A DNA stretch of 64,000 bases, from positions 2,418,001-2,482,000 of the forward strand of contig CM034127.1 in the NCBI GenBank assembly GCA_019914995.1, in the 5' to 3' direction. Positions 1-12,087 of the stretch are shown piece by piece (within the stretch, counting starts at the first letter, position 1; each line of letters opens with the position of its first letter). The translations under genes were made by a program, and so were the position numbers. The stretch comes from Acanthochlamys bracteata. Its lineage: Eukaryota; Streptophyta; Magnoliopsida; Pandanales; Velloziaceae. Under the pieces are notes generated by a model. That model saw only the letters and a list, made by a program, of their open reading frames with translations. It ran no database searches and had not been told where the DNA came from.

Positions 1-470
1 TACTACTCGAGCTAACTACTAAGAGTATATCATATCAAGTTAATTATCAATATAGGAAGTTTCCATTCTATCGCATTGGATCATTGAACTACTACCTGCT
101 CCAATTATTTTTGTTTTGTTTTGTTTGAGCAATGAATGAATGAACGAGTGATCAAAGACTGAATACCCATAAGATGGATTGTTGTGGTATCCCACTATGC
201 AAATACATTAGTGGATACAGTGGACTAATGATTATAGTCAGTTGGTACTTACGTGGCATTCCATCCTCCATGTCTGCTTACAAAGCAGATAATTCAGATC
301 GAACATGAGAAGCAAGCAGAAAAGAGGTCTAACGTATGAGTGGTAGAAAAACCTAAACCCATTAATCTTTCTGCACGTAAGCTATGATAGTAAACCATTT
401 TTTCAGATTTCAGACAAAAACATAGAAGATTCATTCACTCATTGATTAGATTCAATTCACTCACTGCTGA

Positions 471-491
471 TATATATATATATATATATAT
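471..491. repeat. (TA)n microsatellite
   Basis: This is an uninterrupted run of TA dinucleotides, about 21 bases long. It lies in non-coding sequence. Confidence 0.95.
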
Positions 492-1600
492 GTCGATAAT
501 TAGTGTTGTCCTTGTTCCAATCAATCAGAAATCCCAAGGTTTTCGGTAGATTTGCTCGTTCGTTGTGTTTAATGATTGAGTGCAGATAGAGCAGGGTAGC
601 ACCACGTTTGCATGTGACGAGTTTGTCGAATTGTCGACGATGTAATGTATTCAGTTAAAATCTTTCACGAAAAATAATTAGCAAAAGATTTCTTTTTTAG
701 AAGGGGGAAGAAAGAGACTTGAAACAGTGCGGCCAAATCTAAATGCATTATTGGTTTTTTCACGTATGGTCTTCACATAAAAACGTTTTTCAGTACTCTC
801 TGTGATGCTCGACTCGAATTATTTTGAGACAATGACAGCACAGAAAGCTTGGAAGGAGTTGCTTATTTGTTTGAATAAAAGAATTTGAACTAATTTTGAA
901 GATAAAATGAGACAAAAATAAATAATATATTTTTATTATTATTAATTTTGTGTCATTTTGATAAAAAATATCTATAAAAATAAATTTCGATTGAATAGTA
1001 ATTTTGTCATGTTGCTAATTTATTATTTTTTATATTTAACAATAGTAATTAAATTTAAAATTTTGCCGATAATTTTTTACCAGTACATCCACACATATGC
1101 TTATATATATATATATAAACACTCTTTTTTTGAGAATATCTCATTAAATATATACGGTACAATACAAACCATGTTGTCCTCAAATTTGTATCCATACTGC
1201 TATTCGATTAATGGTAGAAACGGGAAACATTTTGGAGAAGATATGAATTGGGTAAAGATGTTGAGCTATATTTGGAGCTGTAAGAGATACTACTGCTAGA
1301 TATTGGCCTGATTATACATTGGAATTGATGATTATTCAATCTTTAATTATGTGGTTTTCTTCCATGGAGAAACCTTCACTTTTCTTAGTATTTGGTTGTC
1401 TAGCAGTGAGCAATAAATTAGACTCTAGAATCAGCTGGTGCTAGTGATAAGAACAGGATTGTATAACTAATTGGTAGTTAGTTAATTGTGCGTAAGGTCG
1501 TGTTTATTTTGCTCTCAATTGAGTTTTGAAGTTTTTAGTTTTAAAATTAGAATTTTGAGAGTCAAAGTTAGGCAAAAATGAATTTAAGTTTTATATTTAG

Positions 1601-2033
1601 GGACGTTTGGATAGACTTATTTCAACTTATAAGTTGAAATAAGTTAAAAACAGTAAAATAAAAATGTTTGGATGAACAATTTATAAATTATTTTTTAATT
1701 TATAAATCATAAAAATAAAAATTATGCTGAATAATTTTTCTAAAAAAGTCACATGCGACTTTTTTATCTATTTGAAAAAAAAATATATTATTAATCCTGT
1801 TAAGTTAATATAATAACATATATATATAATTATTATAAAGGATATTTTAGTCTTTGTATAATTTTTTTAATTTTTCAGCTCTTTTTTGTTATTCACCTTT
1901 TTTTTTCAAAAAAAAAATTTATTCAAACATATATCTTCTTTTTAAAAAAAATTTTTAGCTACTTTTTTTTTAAAAAATCAAAAAAATAACTTTTATCATA
2001 GAAATTAAAACTTTTAAGTTTAGCCAAACGACC
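1601..2033. mobile_element. MITE-like element with GGNCGTTTGG termini
   Basis: The block starts with GGACGTTTGG and ends with CCAAACGACC, whose reverse complement is GGTCGTTTGG. This gives a terminal inverted repeat matching at 9 of 10 positions. The roughly 430-bp interior is extremely AT-rich and has no coding frame, as in non-autonomous DNA elements. A clear target-site duplication was not found, so the superfamily is undetermined. A smaller block at 56609-56839 has the same type of ends. Confidence 0.55.
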
Positions 2034-3538
2034 TCTTACTTAATTTAAATGTGAACAAAAATATAAAATTTTAGAAAAAATAATTCTAAAATATCACTAA
2101 ACATACCATACATCTGGTTCTAAATAATCACATCTTTTTTGTTTATTACATATTTGAAAACTGAACGTGTAACTCAACTGTGCTTCGGAGATTTGTTGGA
2201 AATTTGAAGAGGACCTTGACAATAGGCAATTTGCATTATCGGACTCCGTTGAATGGGCTTGGTTGGGCCCACTCACATATTGTTTACAGTTTAGGCAAAC
2301 GCAGATATGCCTTGTTAAGGTTTCTTAATAGGCTCACATATATACGAAGCTCTAGGCCTGTCTTTTCTGAAACCACTAAAGCTTCTGGGCTTTCTATTTC
2401 TCCACATTTTACTTCGGGCCTCTTTCCTAATCTTGGTCAGCCCAGAATATTGCTATTTGCTCTTTTTGTGTTTATATTACTTTTATGCCGTTGTCTGCAT
2501 GTGCTTTACATTTTACATGTTTTATTTAGGAGACTTTTACAGAATGGTTTTTTCAATATATATATAGAGATTTAGAGAGAGTCTTCGTGCTTAGGGTATA
2601 TTTGGATTCCGTTAACAAATAAATGAAAGTTATTAACAGTGCATTTTCAAATTGTACCTAATTACGTTAATTATATGCGGAAACCTATTATCTCCGAGTG
2701 TTTGTTTTATAACAGCTCGTAATTCAGAGTTAATAAAATGCCCGAGAGGCTGATAATCAGTATACCGAAACCTAATTACGCCATGCCAGTACCTGTTAAA
2801 CATAAAATGTCCAAAGTATTTTCTATTGTTCTCAGAATAAAGATTACCTTACAAACATGTATGTTTTAAGTATAATTCCAAATGTATATATATATAAACA
2901 TAACTCGATCCCGCATCATGGCCTCCAATTAAAAAAAAAGGAAAGAAATGACTGACAGGAACTTTCCTTCCGAAAAAGACTTCATTCATTCTCTTTGCAA
3001 TTTTTTCAAGATCAAAGCTAATTAAGCTTTGTTTTATTCCAAAACCTTTCTCTTTATTAAATATTCCTTACTTCTTTACAATTCATAAATCTTCTAACAC
3101 TTATCTGTTCCATCCATTTTATTCTCTTCTTTTATTTTTCTTTCTTTATCAGGAAATCTTTTTTTTTTCTGCACTTTATTTTTTTTTTCTTTAGTTGTTT
3201 GAAAGGTTTTAATATCTTTGTTCATGCTTACGGTATGAACGAGCAAGCAATGACCGCCGTTCTCGTTTCCTTGCATACGTACCTAAACAAAGATCGTGCC
3301 CAAACAACACTGATCATTCAATTTACTCCTTCGTTGAATTCCATTTATTGTAATTATTCTCCAAAGATTTTCCATTTTCCAGTCTTACCATCTTCACATA
3401 GCAACGAGGAGCAAAGCAACCATTAGCTCGGTAACAGTTAACAATGCACTGTGAGTTCCTCTTCCCAAGTTTGCATGAAGTGTTCTTCTACGTAGTAGTT
3501 GATTGGGGTTGAAGATTGCGGCGGCAGAGTTGGTGGAG

Positions 3539-6500
3539 ATGGCGGCGCATTGGTGGGGGACGGTTGTACTTGCTGCTGATATATGGATAGTAATGGCGGC
3601 GGCGATGATGTTGGGGATTTGTTATGCAGAAGACCCGTTTGTTTACTTCGACTGGAACGTTACGTATATCACCGTTGCTCCTCTTGGAATCCCTCAACAG
3701 GTTCTTATAACTCTTCTCAATCTAATTATTGTTGTTCGATAAATTTTGATGAAATAGTAAGTATTTAGAAGTAAAACTATGAATAAGGGGCAAAAAAAAA
3801 TGCAACTTTGTATTCAGAGATAGCTGATTCCAGTTTTGTTAGTCTTAGAACTTGAAGAGATTGTTTTGGTTTAGAGGTAATCGATTCTGGGCGAAAAACA
3901 AGAACCAGAATTCCTTTTTCAACGCTATGAATACTGACAGTTTGGTTATTATGCCATCGTTTGTTGACTCTCCACTTTCTTTCTTTTAAAGCATTTGAAG
4001 ATCTTTCTTAGAGAGCTGTCAGCGTACTATTCAATTAAAAATACAAACAAAAGTTTCTTCTTTTTGTTATGAGATTTGTTATTGTTCATGCAGGTAATAG
4101 CAATCAACGGTAAATTTCCAGGACCCACTTTGAACTTGACAACAAATTGGAATATTGCAGTCAACGTTCAGAATAACTTGGACGAATCTCTTCTCTTCAC
4201 ATGGTTAGAAATTTAAACCAAAACTAGTTTTTCGTCAAAGTAAAATCGTGCCGCTTTTGGATTTCTTGTTTAATTTGTTCTGTTTCTGATTAATGTGTAT
4301 GAATGAACCAGGGATGGAGTTCAACAGAGAAAGAACTCATGGCAGGATGGGGTTCTTGGAACAAATTGCCCAATTCCACCAGGCTGGAACTGGACCTACC
4401 AGTTCCAAGTTAAGGACCAAATTGGTAGCTTTTTCTACTTTCCATCGATCAATTTTCAGAAAGCAGCTGGTGGGTATGGAGGAATTATTGTGAACAATCG
4501 TGAAGTTATTCCCATTCCCTTTCCTAAGCCAGATGGAGAGATCTCTCTCTTCATTGGAGATTGGTACATTCGAAATCACTCGGTTAGTCCTTCTCTGTTA
4601 TGGAAGTTTGAGTTTTTGCTTTGCAGATTTTTCAAAGTACAGACGACCTTTTCTTTCACAAAACAAGTTTATTTCGACATCACGGTTTAAAGAAGCAACT
4701 GATAATGGACATCTTGAATTTTCATGAAAATCTTGTCTTCAAATTAATAAACTGTGAAGAATGTAATGGTGATTGCATTCTTTTGTAGGATCTTAGGAAA
4801 GACCTTGATAACGGGAAAGATCTCGGGGTGCCTGATGGTGTTCTTGTCAATGGCAAAGGTCCATATAAGTATGATCCTGCTTCTATTCCTGATGGAATAG
4901 AATATGAGACTATCAATGTAGACCCAGGTAACTTATATTTGACTCCTAAAGAGTACATCAGTCAGATTTTGAATGTTTGCTCATACTTTGTAGTTTCTTT
5001 AGGATAATACTAAGTTTTCTATAATAGAAGTATGCTTTGAGGATATCTCCTTTTGTCCTTGTTATTTGCTCATGCTTGTAGTCTAGCAAATGTAATTACA
5101 ATATTTGCAATAAGAACTTGTCTTATCCATTGTTTTTTGACATACATCAAGTATGTAACTCTGTACATGTCGTAACTTAAACACATCAGGAGTTGAAGTT
5201 GTTGTAACAGTGTACTATTTTTGAGACTTAAGATAATGGGCATGATTATTCATCACAATCAGCAACTGTGATGAAACTAGACAGTGCTTCTGCACTAGCA
5301 AACAGATAGAATTACTGGTAGGTTGCTTGCTCAAGTGAGTGCAAATTGGATTACGTTTGTGAATGTATTTAAGTCTTTTACCTTCTTGCCGTGATACCCA
5401 AAAACCATAAATTGCTAACAACACAAGGGTATATACAATTGGTTTTGGTGTTAATTATAGTCACTGTTGGTATTTGCCAGATTTGACCATCTTGGAAGAT
5501 AGAATTGCTGGAAGCTAGAATACCTAGACTGTGGAAAGTGTTAATGTTTAAGATTTATAACTACTTCTAATGTGCACATGTTTCATTGATAGAATAAGGA
5601 AAACAAGTATGATCTTCAACAATAGACCTACTTTTCCTGAGAAAACAAGATGGACACACTGAGCACTGTATATGTCCTGGAAATTCTCGTATTAAAACTG
5701 AAACTTTTTTCTTTGGACAGGAAAAACTTATCGCTTTCGTGTGCACAATGTCGGAATGTCCACTAGTTTAAGCTTGAGGATACAATCTCATAACATGCTT
5801 CTAGTAGAGACAGAAGGTTCATACACTGTGCAGCAGAATCTTACTGACTTGGACGTTCATGTTGGACAGTCTTACTCTTTCTTGGTAGCGATGGATCAGA
5901 ATCAAAGCACTGATTACTACATCGTGGCAAGTGCCAGATTTGTAAATGAGACTATTAGGAGAAGAGTTACAGGAGTCGCCATCTTGCACTATTCGAATTC
6001 AAAAGCCAATGCTTCTGGCCCTTTACCAGATCTTTCTCAGGACTTGTACTACATGGAGCTCTCAATGAACCAAGCAAGATCTATCAGGTTCGGTTATATG
6101 CAGTCAGGAAACATGCATACAGTTACAATTTTGTCAAAGAATGGGTTTTTCTCCCTAGATTATTAAGCAATTTCACTAAATTTTAATCTGATAGGCATTG
6201 ATCAGTTTGTGGATTCACCATTTTTCCCTGCAGTTTTTCTTTATGTGCCTCCTCTTTTCCTTTTTAATTTTTTATGGCTGGTTTTAAACTTTCATGATCA
6301 ATGCCTTTAATTGGTTGTTCCTTCAAGCAGTTGTTAATACTTGATAGATTTATATGAATAGCTCAATTAATGTTTATTGTAAATGAGATGCGCTTAACTT
6401 CCTTCCTTTATTCTTGATTATCTGATTACTTATACAAATCTCACAACAAATTCTAGATGGAACTTAAGTGCAAGTGCTGCACGCCCAAACCCCCAAGGTT

Positions 6501-7989
6501 CTTACAGGATTGGTTCTATAAACATCACTGAGACATATCTGTTGAAAAATGAGCCACCTGTCCTTATTAATGGAAAGCGTAGAGCTACCATTAATGGCAT
6601 CTCGTATGTTCCCCCTGATACACCGCTGAGGCTTTCTGAGCAGTACAAACTAAAGGGACTATACACACTTGACTTTCCTGCAAGGCCAATTGAAGGACCA
6701 CCAAAGCTTGGAGCTTCTGTCATCAATGGAACATACAAAGGTTTTGCTGAGATAGTATTTCAAAACAACGATGCCAAAGTGCATACTTACCATTTGGATG
6801 GACAATCCTTCTTCGTGGTTGGGTAGGTATAAGGACCTTAAAATTGTAGCACATGCCTGTTATATTTTTAAATTAAAATTCATTTATATGAATACCAGGA
6901 TGGCTTATGGTGAGTGGACAGAGAACAGTAGAGGATCATATAACAAATCGGAGGCAGTTGCTCGATGCACAACACAGGCAAGCATTGACACAACTACATC
7001 GAGTTTATTCATTTATTCGCATTGTTTTGTTGGAAGAATTTAGTGCAAGTACAATTCAAATTCATGGTGGACGCTGATGGTAACCAGAGTCAGTGTTGTT
7101 GTCTTATTCATTTAAGGTCTCCCTAAGGTATTTCCTGATTTTCTCAAGCCATTTTTTTAAACTTAAATTTTTGATGAAAACCACCCAAAGAGAGAGAGCA
7201 AAGTAATACTAGAAGTGAATGATGACTTGGAATTCAATAGTTAGTAGCATAAGACATCGTAATACTTTTAACACAATCAAGAACTTAATGATAATAATGT
7301 AAATATGTTCAGGTCATATCAATTTTAGTGAAGTTCTGCATGCATCTCTAGTTGCTCTGTGCTTATTCAGAATAATCAGAAACAAGTGAACTTCGAGATT
7401 TCAGAATATAGAAATCTTTTTTAAATGCTCATAATGAATGGGTATTCAGGTTTTCTCTGGAGCTTGGACTGCTGTTCTTGTTCCACTAGACAACGTAGGA
7501 TTCTGGAACTTGCGCACTGAAAATCTTGATAGTTGGTACCTCGGGCAAGAGACTTATATTAAGATTGTCGATCCTGAGTTCTCTCCCAAGACTGAGCTGC
7601 CGAAGCCAAATAACGTTCTCTATTGTGGTCAACTGAAGCATCTACAGTAAGTCTCCTACCTTATCTAGTTTAGCTTTATTTAACTGGAGATTTGCTCTTT
7701 TAATCCAGAATTTAGCCTCGTTTTATGGATTTTGCAGGCCTCAAAAACATCAGAATAAAACATCCTCTGCAACCCCAAGTGTCAGTAGACAGTAAGTCTC
7801 CTACCTTCTCTATCTTAGCTTTAATTAATTGGAGATTTGCTCTTTTAATCCAGAATTCGGCCTTTGTTTCATTGATTTTGCAGGCCTCAACATCATCAGA
7901 ATAGAACATCCTCTGCAACCTCAAGTGTCAGTAGAGGCATGTGTCTTTCATCTGTCCTCCTCATGGTCCTCAGTTCTGCATTTCTATAA
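3539..7989 (+). CDS. SKU5-similar (SKS) multicopper-oxidase-like protein, SKS3-like, ten exons
   Basis: Hand-built exons are 3539-3700, 4094-4203, 4312-4582, 4789-4927, 5721-6087, 6457-6822, 6899-6977, 7450-7646, 7738-7791 and 7884-7989. They give 616 residues in one frame. Residues 1-30 form a signal peptide ending ..GICYA. Three cupredoxin-type domains follow, with family motifs including QVIAINGKFPGP, SWQDGVLGTNCPIPP, QDLYYMELSMNQARS and ENLDSWYLGQE. The copper-binding histidines of ascorbate oxidases are mostly replaced: the HWHG position reads TWDG, and the C-terminal HCH motif is absent. It is therefore probably not an active oxidase, as for SKU5, a GPI-anchored cell-wall and membrane protein in directional growth. 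Many N-glycosylation sites are present. The C-terminus has a Ser/Thr-rich linker and a short hydrophobic tail (601-616) that could be a GPI signal. All introns are GT-AG except intron 7, which is GC-AG. Exon 9 is a tandem copy of the start of exon 10. The ATG at 3539 is the first that gives a signal peptide. Confidence 0.93.
7647..7937 (+). repeat. Tandem duplication of an intron plus mini-exon within the SKS gene
   Basis: Two adjacent units of about 145 bases, 7647-7791 and 7792-7937, align almost end to end. Each holds an intron (91 and 92 nt) opening with GTAAGTCTCCTACCTT and ending TTTTGCAG, followed by coding sequence for PQxHQNxTSSATxSVSR. The two peptide copies match at 14 of 17 positions. 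The first coding copy is a complete 54-nt exon, so keeping or skipping it does not change the frame. Confidence 0.95.
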
Positions 7990-10758
7990 TACCTAACTGC
8001 TTCAAGAGCTCCTTTTTCTTGAACCGCACTTGCTATTCACTTTTTTCGGCATTCTCTTGATTAGCGTTTGGATTGTGAAGTATGCTTTGTTGTCAATATA
8101 TAGAATACATTTTCCTTCTGTTCATATATCATCACATTCTGTATTTAAGTCATCAGGTCTTGTACTTTTAACATGCGTTGTGTTCAACAGATATTCTTTG
8201 GTGTTGTGAACAAGAAGCATACTGTTCTTATTGTTCTATCAATTTGTAGACACTTTTAGCGAATCCGAAAATGTCGGATTTGGAAGGCGCAAGCCTAGAG
8301 GACACTCACGTAAATGGGGTTGAAGCTAAAGGGAAGAGGCAGAGTGTGAAGAATGTATGGCAGCCTAAGAGTTCCGGGCCGCCAAAATAGTCTTTTCAAA
8401 GGACTCTATGGAAAAAGATAACGGGCCGCTCTGGCTTCAACACTTAAGAATGAGACCAAGAGACCTTTAGACAAGCTTTCAAGCGGCAAAAGCAGTGGCA
8501 GGCACTAGTTCCGGAACTCAAACTGACCAGCAGACTATACTTCAAGGCTACACCCTGTCTCTGCGGGTCGTCTGGTCCATTGTCTATGGGCTTCTCTCGT
8601 GTCATTGGGAACTTTCTCGAACACGATTCTTGAATCATAATAAGTGCCAGCTATTTCATCAGGATCAGCCACCGCAGTACCATCGTTTCTTTGGACTGCT
8701 TTGATACGATTCTGTTCAAGCTATTCTTCTATTTCACCTGAGAAAGGTGATCAACTGGCTTGTTTCCCCGTCCATGAGATTTGACAGATGAAACACCCGG
8801 CGTAGTCAGAATCAAATAGTAATTCCCAACCTCTGATACAAATGAAAGTCGTGTGGGGACCCCCCGAAAGGCGAATAGGAAGCTTTAAGCGACCTGGGAT
8901 CCCACGAGATGAAGGTGTAGTTTGAACTAGGAATCCCAAGGTTGCCCTAAATCTCCAATCATCGTCCATGTTCCTCTGATTTATTGAGCCACGGATTTGA
9001 GTCCCTTGTCAAGATGAAACAAAGAAAGCTAGATCCACATGAGGTGTGTGATGCATAGCTAAAAAAACGCCAGTCACTATCTGACATTTTTTAAAATTCA
9101 TCAAAAAAAAATTTTCATAAAAAATACCTGTTTTAAATAATTTCAAACTACCCCATAGTCATGTTTTGCTTTAAGTTTCTAAATAATAATTACTTCACCG
9201 ACTTGTGGCCAGAGTAGGTAAGTGCAAAGTCTATATTATTTCCCACTGGTCATTATCCAAATTAGAGTTTTTTTCATTGCCACTTTGGTAGTTGGCAATG
9301 GCATTAGCCGCATTACTGGTAATCACTAGCTATCCATAATGTACTCCTCTCAAGTCAAGCCAACTACTCTTTAACTCTTCCAACCTAATATTCCACTTGC
9401 TCCATGATTTCTCCATTACCTTCACCAAACTCTTTTGTCTTTCCCTCCAAACTGATAAGCTTTCAAGGTCCCCCATGAAATTTAAAGACAAATTGCCAAG
9501 TAAAGTTTGTTGATGTTTTGTGTCAAATGTATGTTCAAGTTTCTAAACCAGTTAAAAAGCTAGAACCTAAAGGCTGTACCACACAATAGTAAAGCATTTT
9601 CCAATTCAAGACAAAGTAGTTAACAAGGTAGATAATGGTATAAACTATGTAACATTCTTCTCTCACACCTATGCAACTAAAATCTTTGTGTAACAAGTTA
9701 TGCAAAAGAAATGTGAAACAAAAACATTTTATGAAATGAGAATTTAGGCACAACCGAACTTACATGGTTCCTTTAAAAATTTAATCGCACTTTGGGTGCT
9801 GCAGTTTCCTTTCAGAAAATGGACTTGACTATAAAAGCCAACCATGTTCGCTACTATAATAATGATTATCAGTACATTAAAACTGTACATTAATATCAAG
9901 CCCCACATTTTTTTTCACCACCAAATTTGTCAAAGACTGGGTTAATTAGTTAAAAAGCATTTATTATTTTATTGTTATTTCAAATTTGATTAACTAAATT
10001 CTTCTTTTAGAGCGTATTCACTTATTTAAAAGTAAATTTTTTAAATAAAATTTAAAAAAAATATTAAAATGGGTTACAATTTTTACTTTTAATTGCATTT
10101 AAAGTAGAATTTTGAAACAAAATTTATATTTAGAATTTAAATTAAAAATAATAACTGAATATACAAAATAAATTTTAAATTAGATATAAAAGAAAATTTT
10201 TGAGCAATAGGAATGTTTCGGAGTTGTTATTGAAAATTTTTTTTAAATAAGAGAGCATTTAAAAAAAAAATAAATGTTTTACTCAAAAGAAACAATAATA
10301 ATTAATAATAAACGTTTACAACATAATTTTTTTATTTAATTTTTTTAAAAAATTTTATTAAAAATATAAAATAAAAAATTTGAATGAAGAAAAGAACTCT
10401 CCAAATTATCCATTAAAAATCGTCACGATTAAACACAGGGTATGTCTATACTTCGATCAATCACTAATCACAATAAAAACAGTAAACTTGACTAATATTT
10501 TATAAACACACTAAGCTAACCTAATCTAATCTTAAAAGTAATGCTAATAAATTAATTTAAAATATTAAAATAAAAAAAAAAGAATCTGAAGAACACCGAA
10601 TCCCTTTCGCTCACTGCATTAATTTCACATTTTCAAACAAACAGCTCAGCTCAAAAACCTTCCTCTTCTTCCGGGTTTCCTTCAGATTCTTTCCTTCCCT
10701 TCCCTTCCCTTAATTCGAAAAATTTCCACCAGTCTCCTCAAATTCACATATTCAAAAA
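7990..10758. other. Intergenic region between the SKS and DUF641 genes
   Basis: The stretch starts with the SKS 3' untranslated region. At 8240-9060 there is a block with markedly higher GC content and broken open frames, described under findings. From about 9900 to 10400 the sequence is AT-rich repeat-like DNA. The last 150 bases before the DUF641 start are pyrimidine-rich, with repeated CCCTT units near 10690-10711, and probably form its leader. No intact gene is seen. Confidence 0.5.
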
Positions 10759-12087
10759 ATGTTGCAAAAACTCGCACTAGCGGTGAAATCGAAGACGATC
10801 GAGTTCTTCGCCGAAGACGAAGACGAAGAAGACGACAGCGAGAGCACTATCTCCACCGGCGCTGGAGCCGAGCAAGTTATAACGGGCCAACGGGTTGTTG
10901 TTCTCAAACCCGACCCCTTACCTCCACCGCCGGAGCCGGAAACTATCGCCACCTCAATTTTTGCCACGTTGGCTTCGTTCCGTTGGACCTACCTCATCGT
11001 GCGGTCGGCTCAGTCGCCTCTAGTTCCTGAAGTTCTTCGCTCTGCTGACTCTGCCGCCGTGAATCATCTCCAGCGGTTATCCCAAATCAAGCAGTCATAT
11101 CTTCAGCCTTCCCTCAAGCCACACTCTTTGTCATCCTTACTTCAGCAACAGGTACTCGAAAACCAATCCCTTCTAAGAGAATTCCAATCTGTAGTTAACA
11201 GCCTCCAAAGTGAAATCGATAAGTTGGATTCTGATGCTGCGGCTCTCCGTTCACGGGCTGCTGAATTGGACCAAGAGAATTTCAAATTGCAACGGCGGCT
11301 TGACATGGCCTGTTCGCCGCCGGAGGAAAAGGTGGAGGCTTTCTTGACTGTTGGAGTGTTTAATTCTGTGCTCAAGGATGCTTACAGAAGTACGCATGGA
11401 TTTACGAGACTGTTGGTTGAGTTGATGGAGAAGTTGGGCTGGGATGTTGCGGCTGCTGCAAATTCGGTGTACCCTGGTGTGAATTATGCGAAACCTGGGC
11501 ATTGTCGGTATGCGATTCTGTCATATGTCTGCTTGGAAATGTTTGGAGGGTTCGATAGAGAAGGGTTCTGCAGTGAAGAGGGTTGTGGTGAATCTGGTGA
11601 TGGGAAATATTGTAGTGCGGGTGATGACCGTAGAAGTGACTCTTTGAGGCAATTCATCGAGCACTCAGTGGTTGACCCCCTTGAGTTGGTTAGTTTTAGC
11701 CAAGGTTGCAATTTTTCTAAGTTCTGCAATAGGAAATATCAACGCCTCATACAAAAAGCATCTGAAACATCTATCTTAGGGAACTTTGAGGAGTATATTT
11801 CTGATTTTTTGGTCCCTTCTAGCCCACTGTATGAACATTTCGTGAACATGGCTAGCTCGATTTGGATGCTACACATGCTAGCGCTAGCGTATGATCCTGT
11901 GGTTGAGATCTTTCAAGTGGGACAAGGGATGGAATTCAATGCTGTGTATATGGAAAGTGTTGTTAGGAGGTTGCACTTGGGTTGCATGATTAAAACACGA
12001 TGGCAAGTAGCTTTTACAGTGATTCCTGGGTTTCGGATAGGGAGGACTGTTATACAGAGCAAGGTGTATTTGGATAATTTGAAGTAG
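10759..12087 (+). CDS. DUF641 family protein (GIL1/IRKI-type), intronless
   Basis: This is a single-exon gene of 442 residues. An acidic, Ser/Glu-rich N-terminus (residues 20-32) and a proline-rich patch (52-61) precede the DUF641 region. That region starts with SIFATLASFRWTYLIVRSAQ, as in the family. A coiled coil follows at about 125-185, including VLENQSLLREFQSVVNSLQ. The conserved C-terminal half includes LLVELMEKLGWDVAAAANSV, HCRYAILSYVCLEMFGGFD, FVNMASSIWMLHMLALAYDP, VEIFQVGQGMEF and FTVIPGFRIG. Characterised relatives are GIL1, needed for light effects on gravitropism, and IRKI, which binds a receptor kinase. Biochemical activity is unknown, and the role of this copy is inferred only from family. 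The start is the first ATG after a pyrimidine-rich leader, and the length is typical. Confidence 0.95.
   Translation: MLQKLALAVKSKTIEFFAEDEDEEDDSESTISTGAGAEQVITGQRVVVLKPDPLPPPPEPETIATSIFATLASFRWTYLIVRSAQSPLVPEVLRSADSAAVNHLQRLSQIKQSYLQPSLKPHSLSSLLQQQVLENQSLLREFQSVVNSLQSEIDKLDSDAAALRSRAAELDQENFKLQRRLDMACSPPEEKVEAFLTVGVFNSVLKDAYRSTHGFTRLLVELMEKLGWDVAAAANSVYPGVNYAKPGHCRYAILSYVCLEMFGGFDREGFCSEEGCGESGDGKYCSAGDDRRSDSLRQFIEHSVVDPLELVSFSQGCNFSKFCNRKYQRLIQKASETSILGNFEEYISDFLVPSSPLYEHFVNMASSIWMLHMLALAYDPVVEIFQVGQGMEFNAVYMESVVRRLHLGCMIKTRWQVAFTVIPGFRIGRTVIQSKVYLDNLK

Larger units (their letters stand above)
1..3538. other. Intergenic region upstream of the SKS gene
   Basis: I see no confident gene here. 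The stretch holds a TA microsatellite near 471-491, a MITE-like element at 1601-2033 and several short open frames without recognisable domains. The block at about 2180-2460 is less AT-rich and has several GGGCC/GCCCA motifs of the kind found in plant promoters, but no protein could be recognised. The last 400 bases before the SKS start codon are pyrimidine-rich and probably include its promoter and leader. Confidence 0.5.

Noticed and set aside
958..1299. 113-codon frame in AT-rich DNA
   Set aside because: Composition is dominated by Ile, Tyr, Asn and Lys, as expected from random AT-rich sequence. No motif is present.
2180..2575. 131-codon plus-strand frame
   Set aside because: No recognisable domain, a hydrophobic low-complexity end, and no ATG in good context. 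It is kept only as a note on a GCCCA-rich patch.
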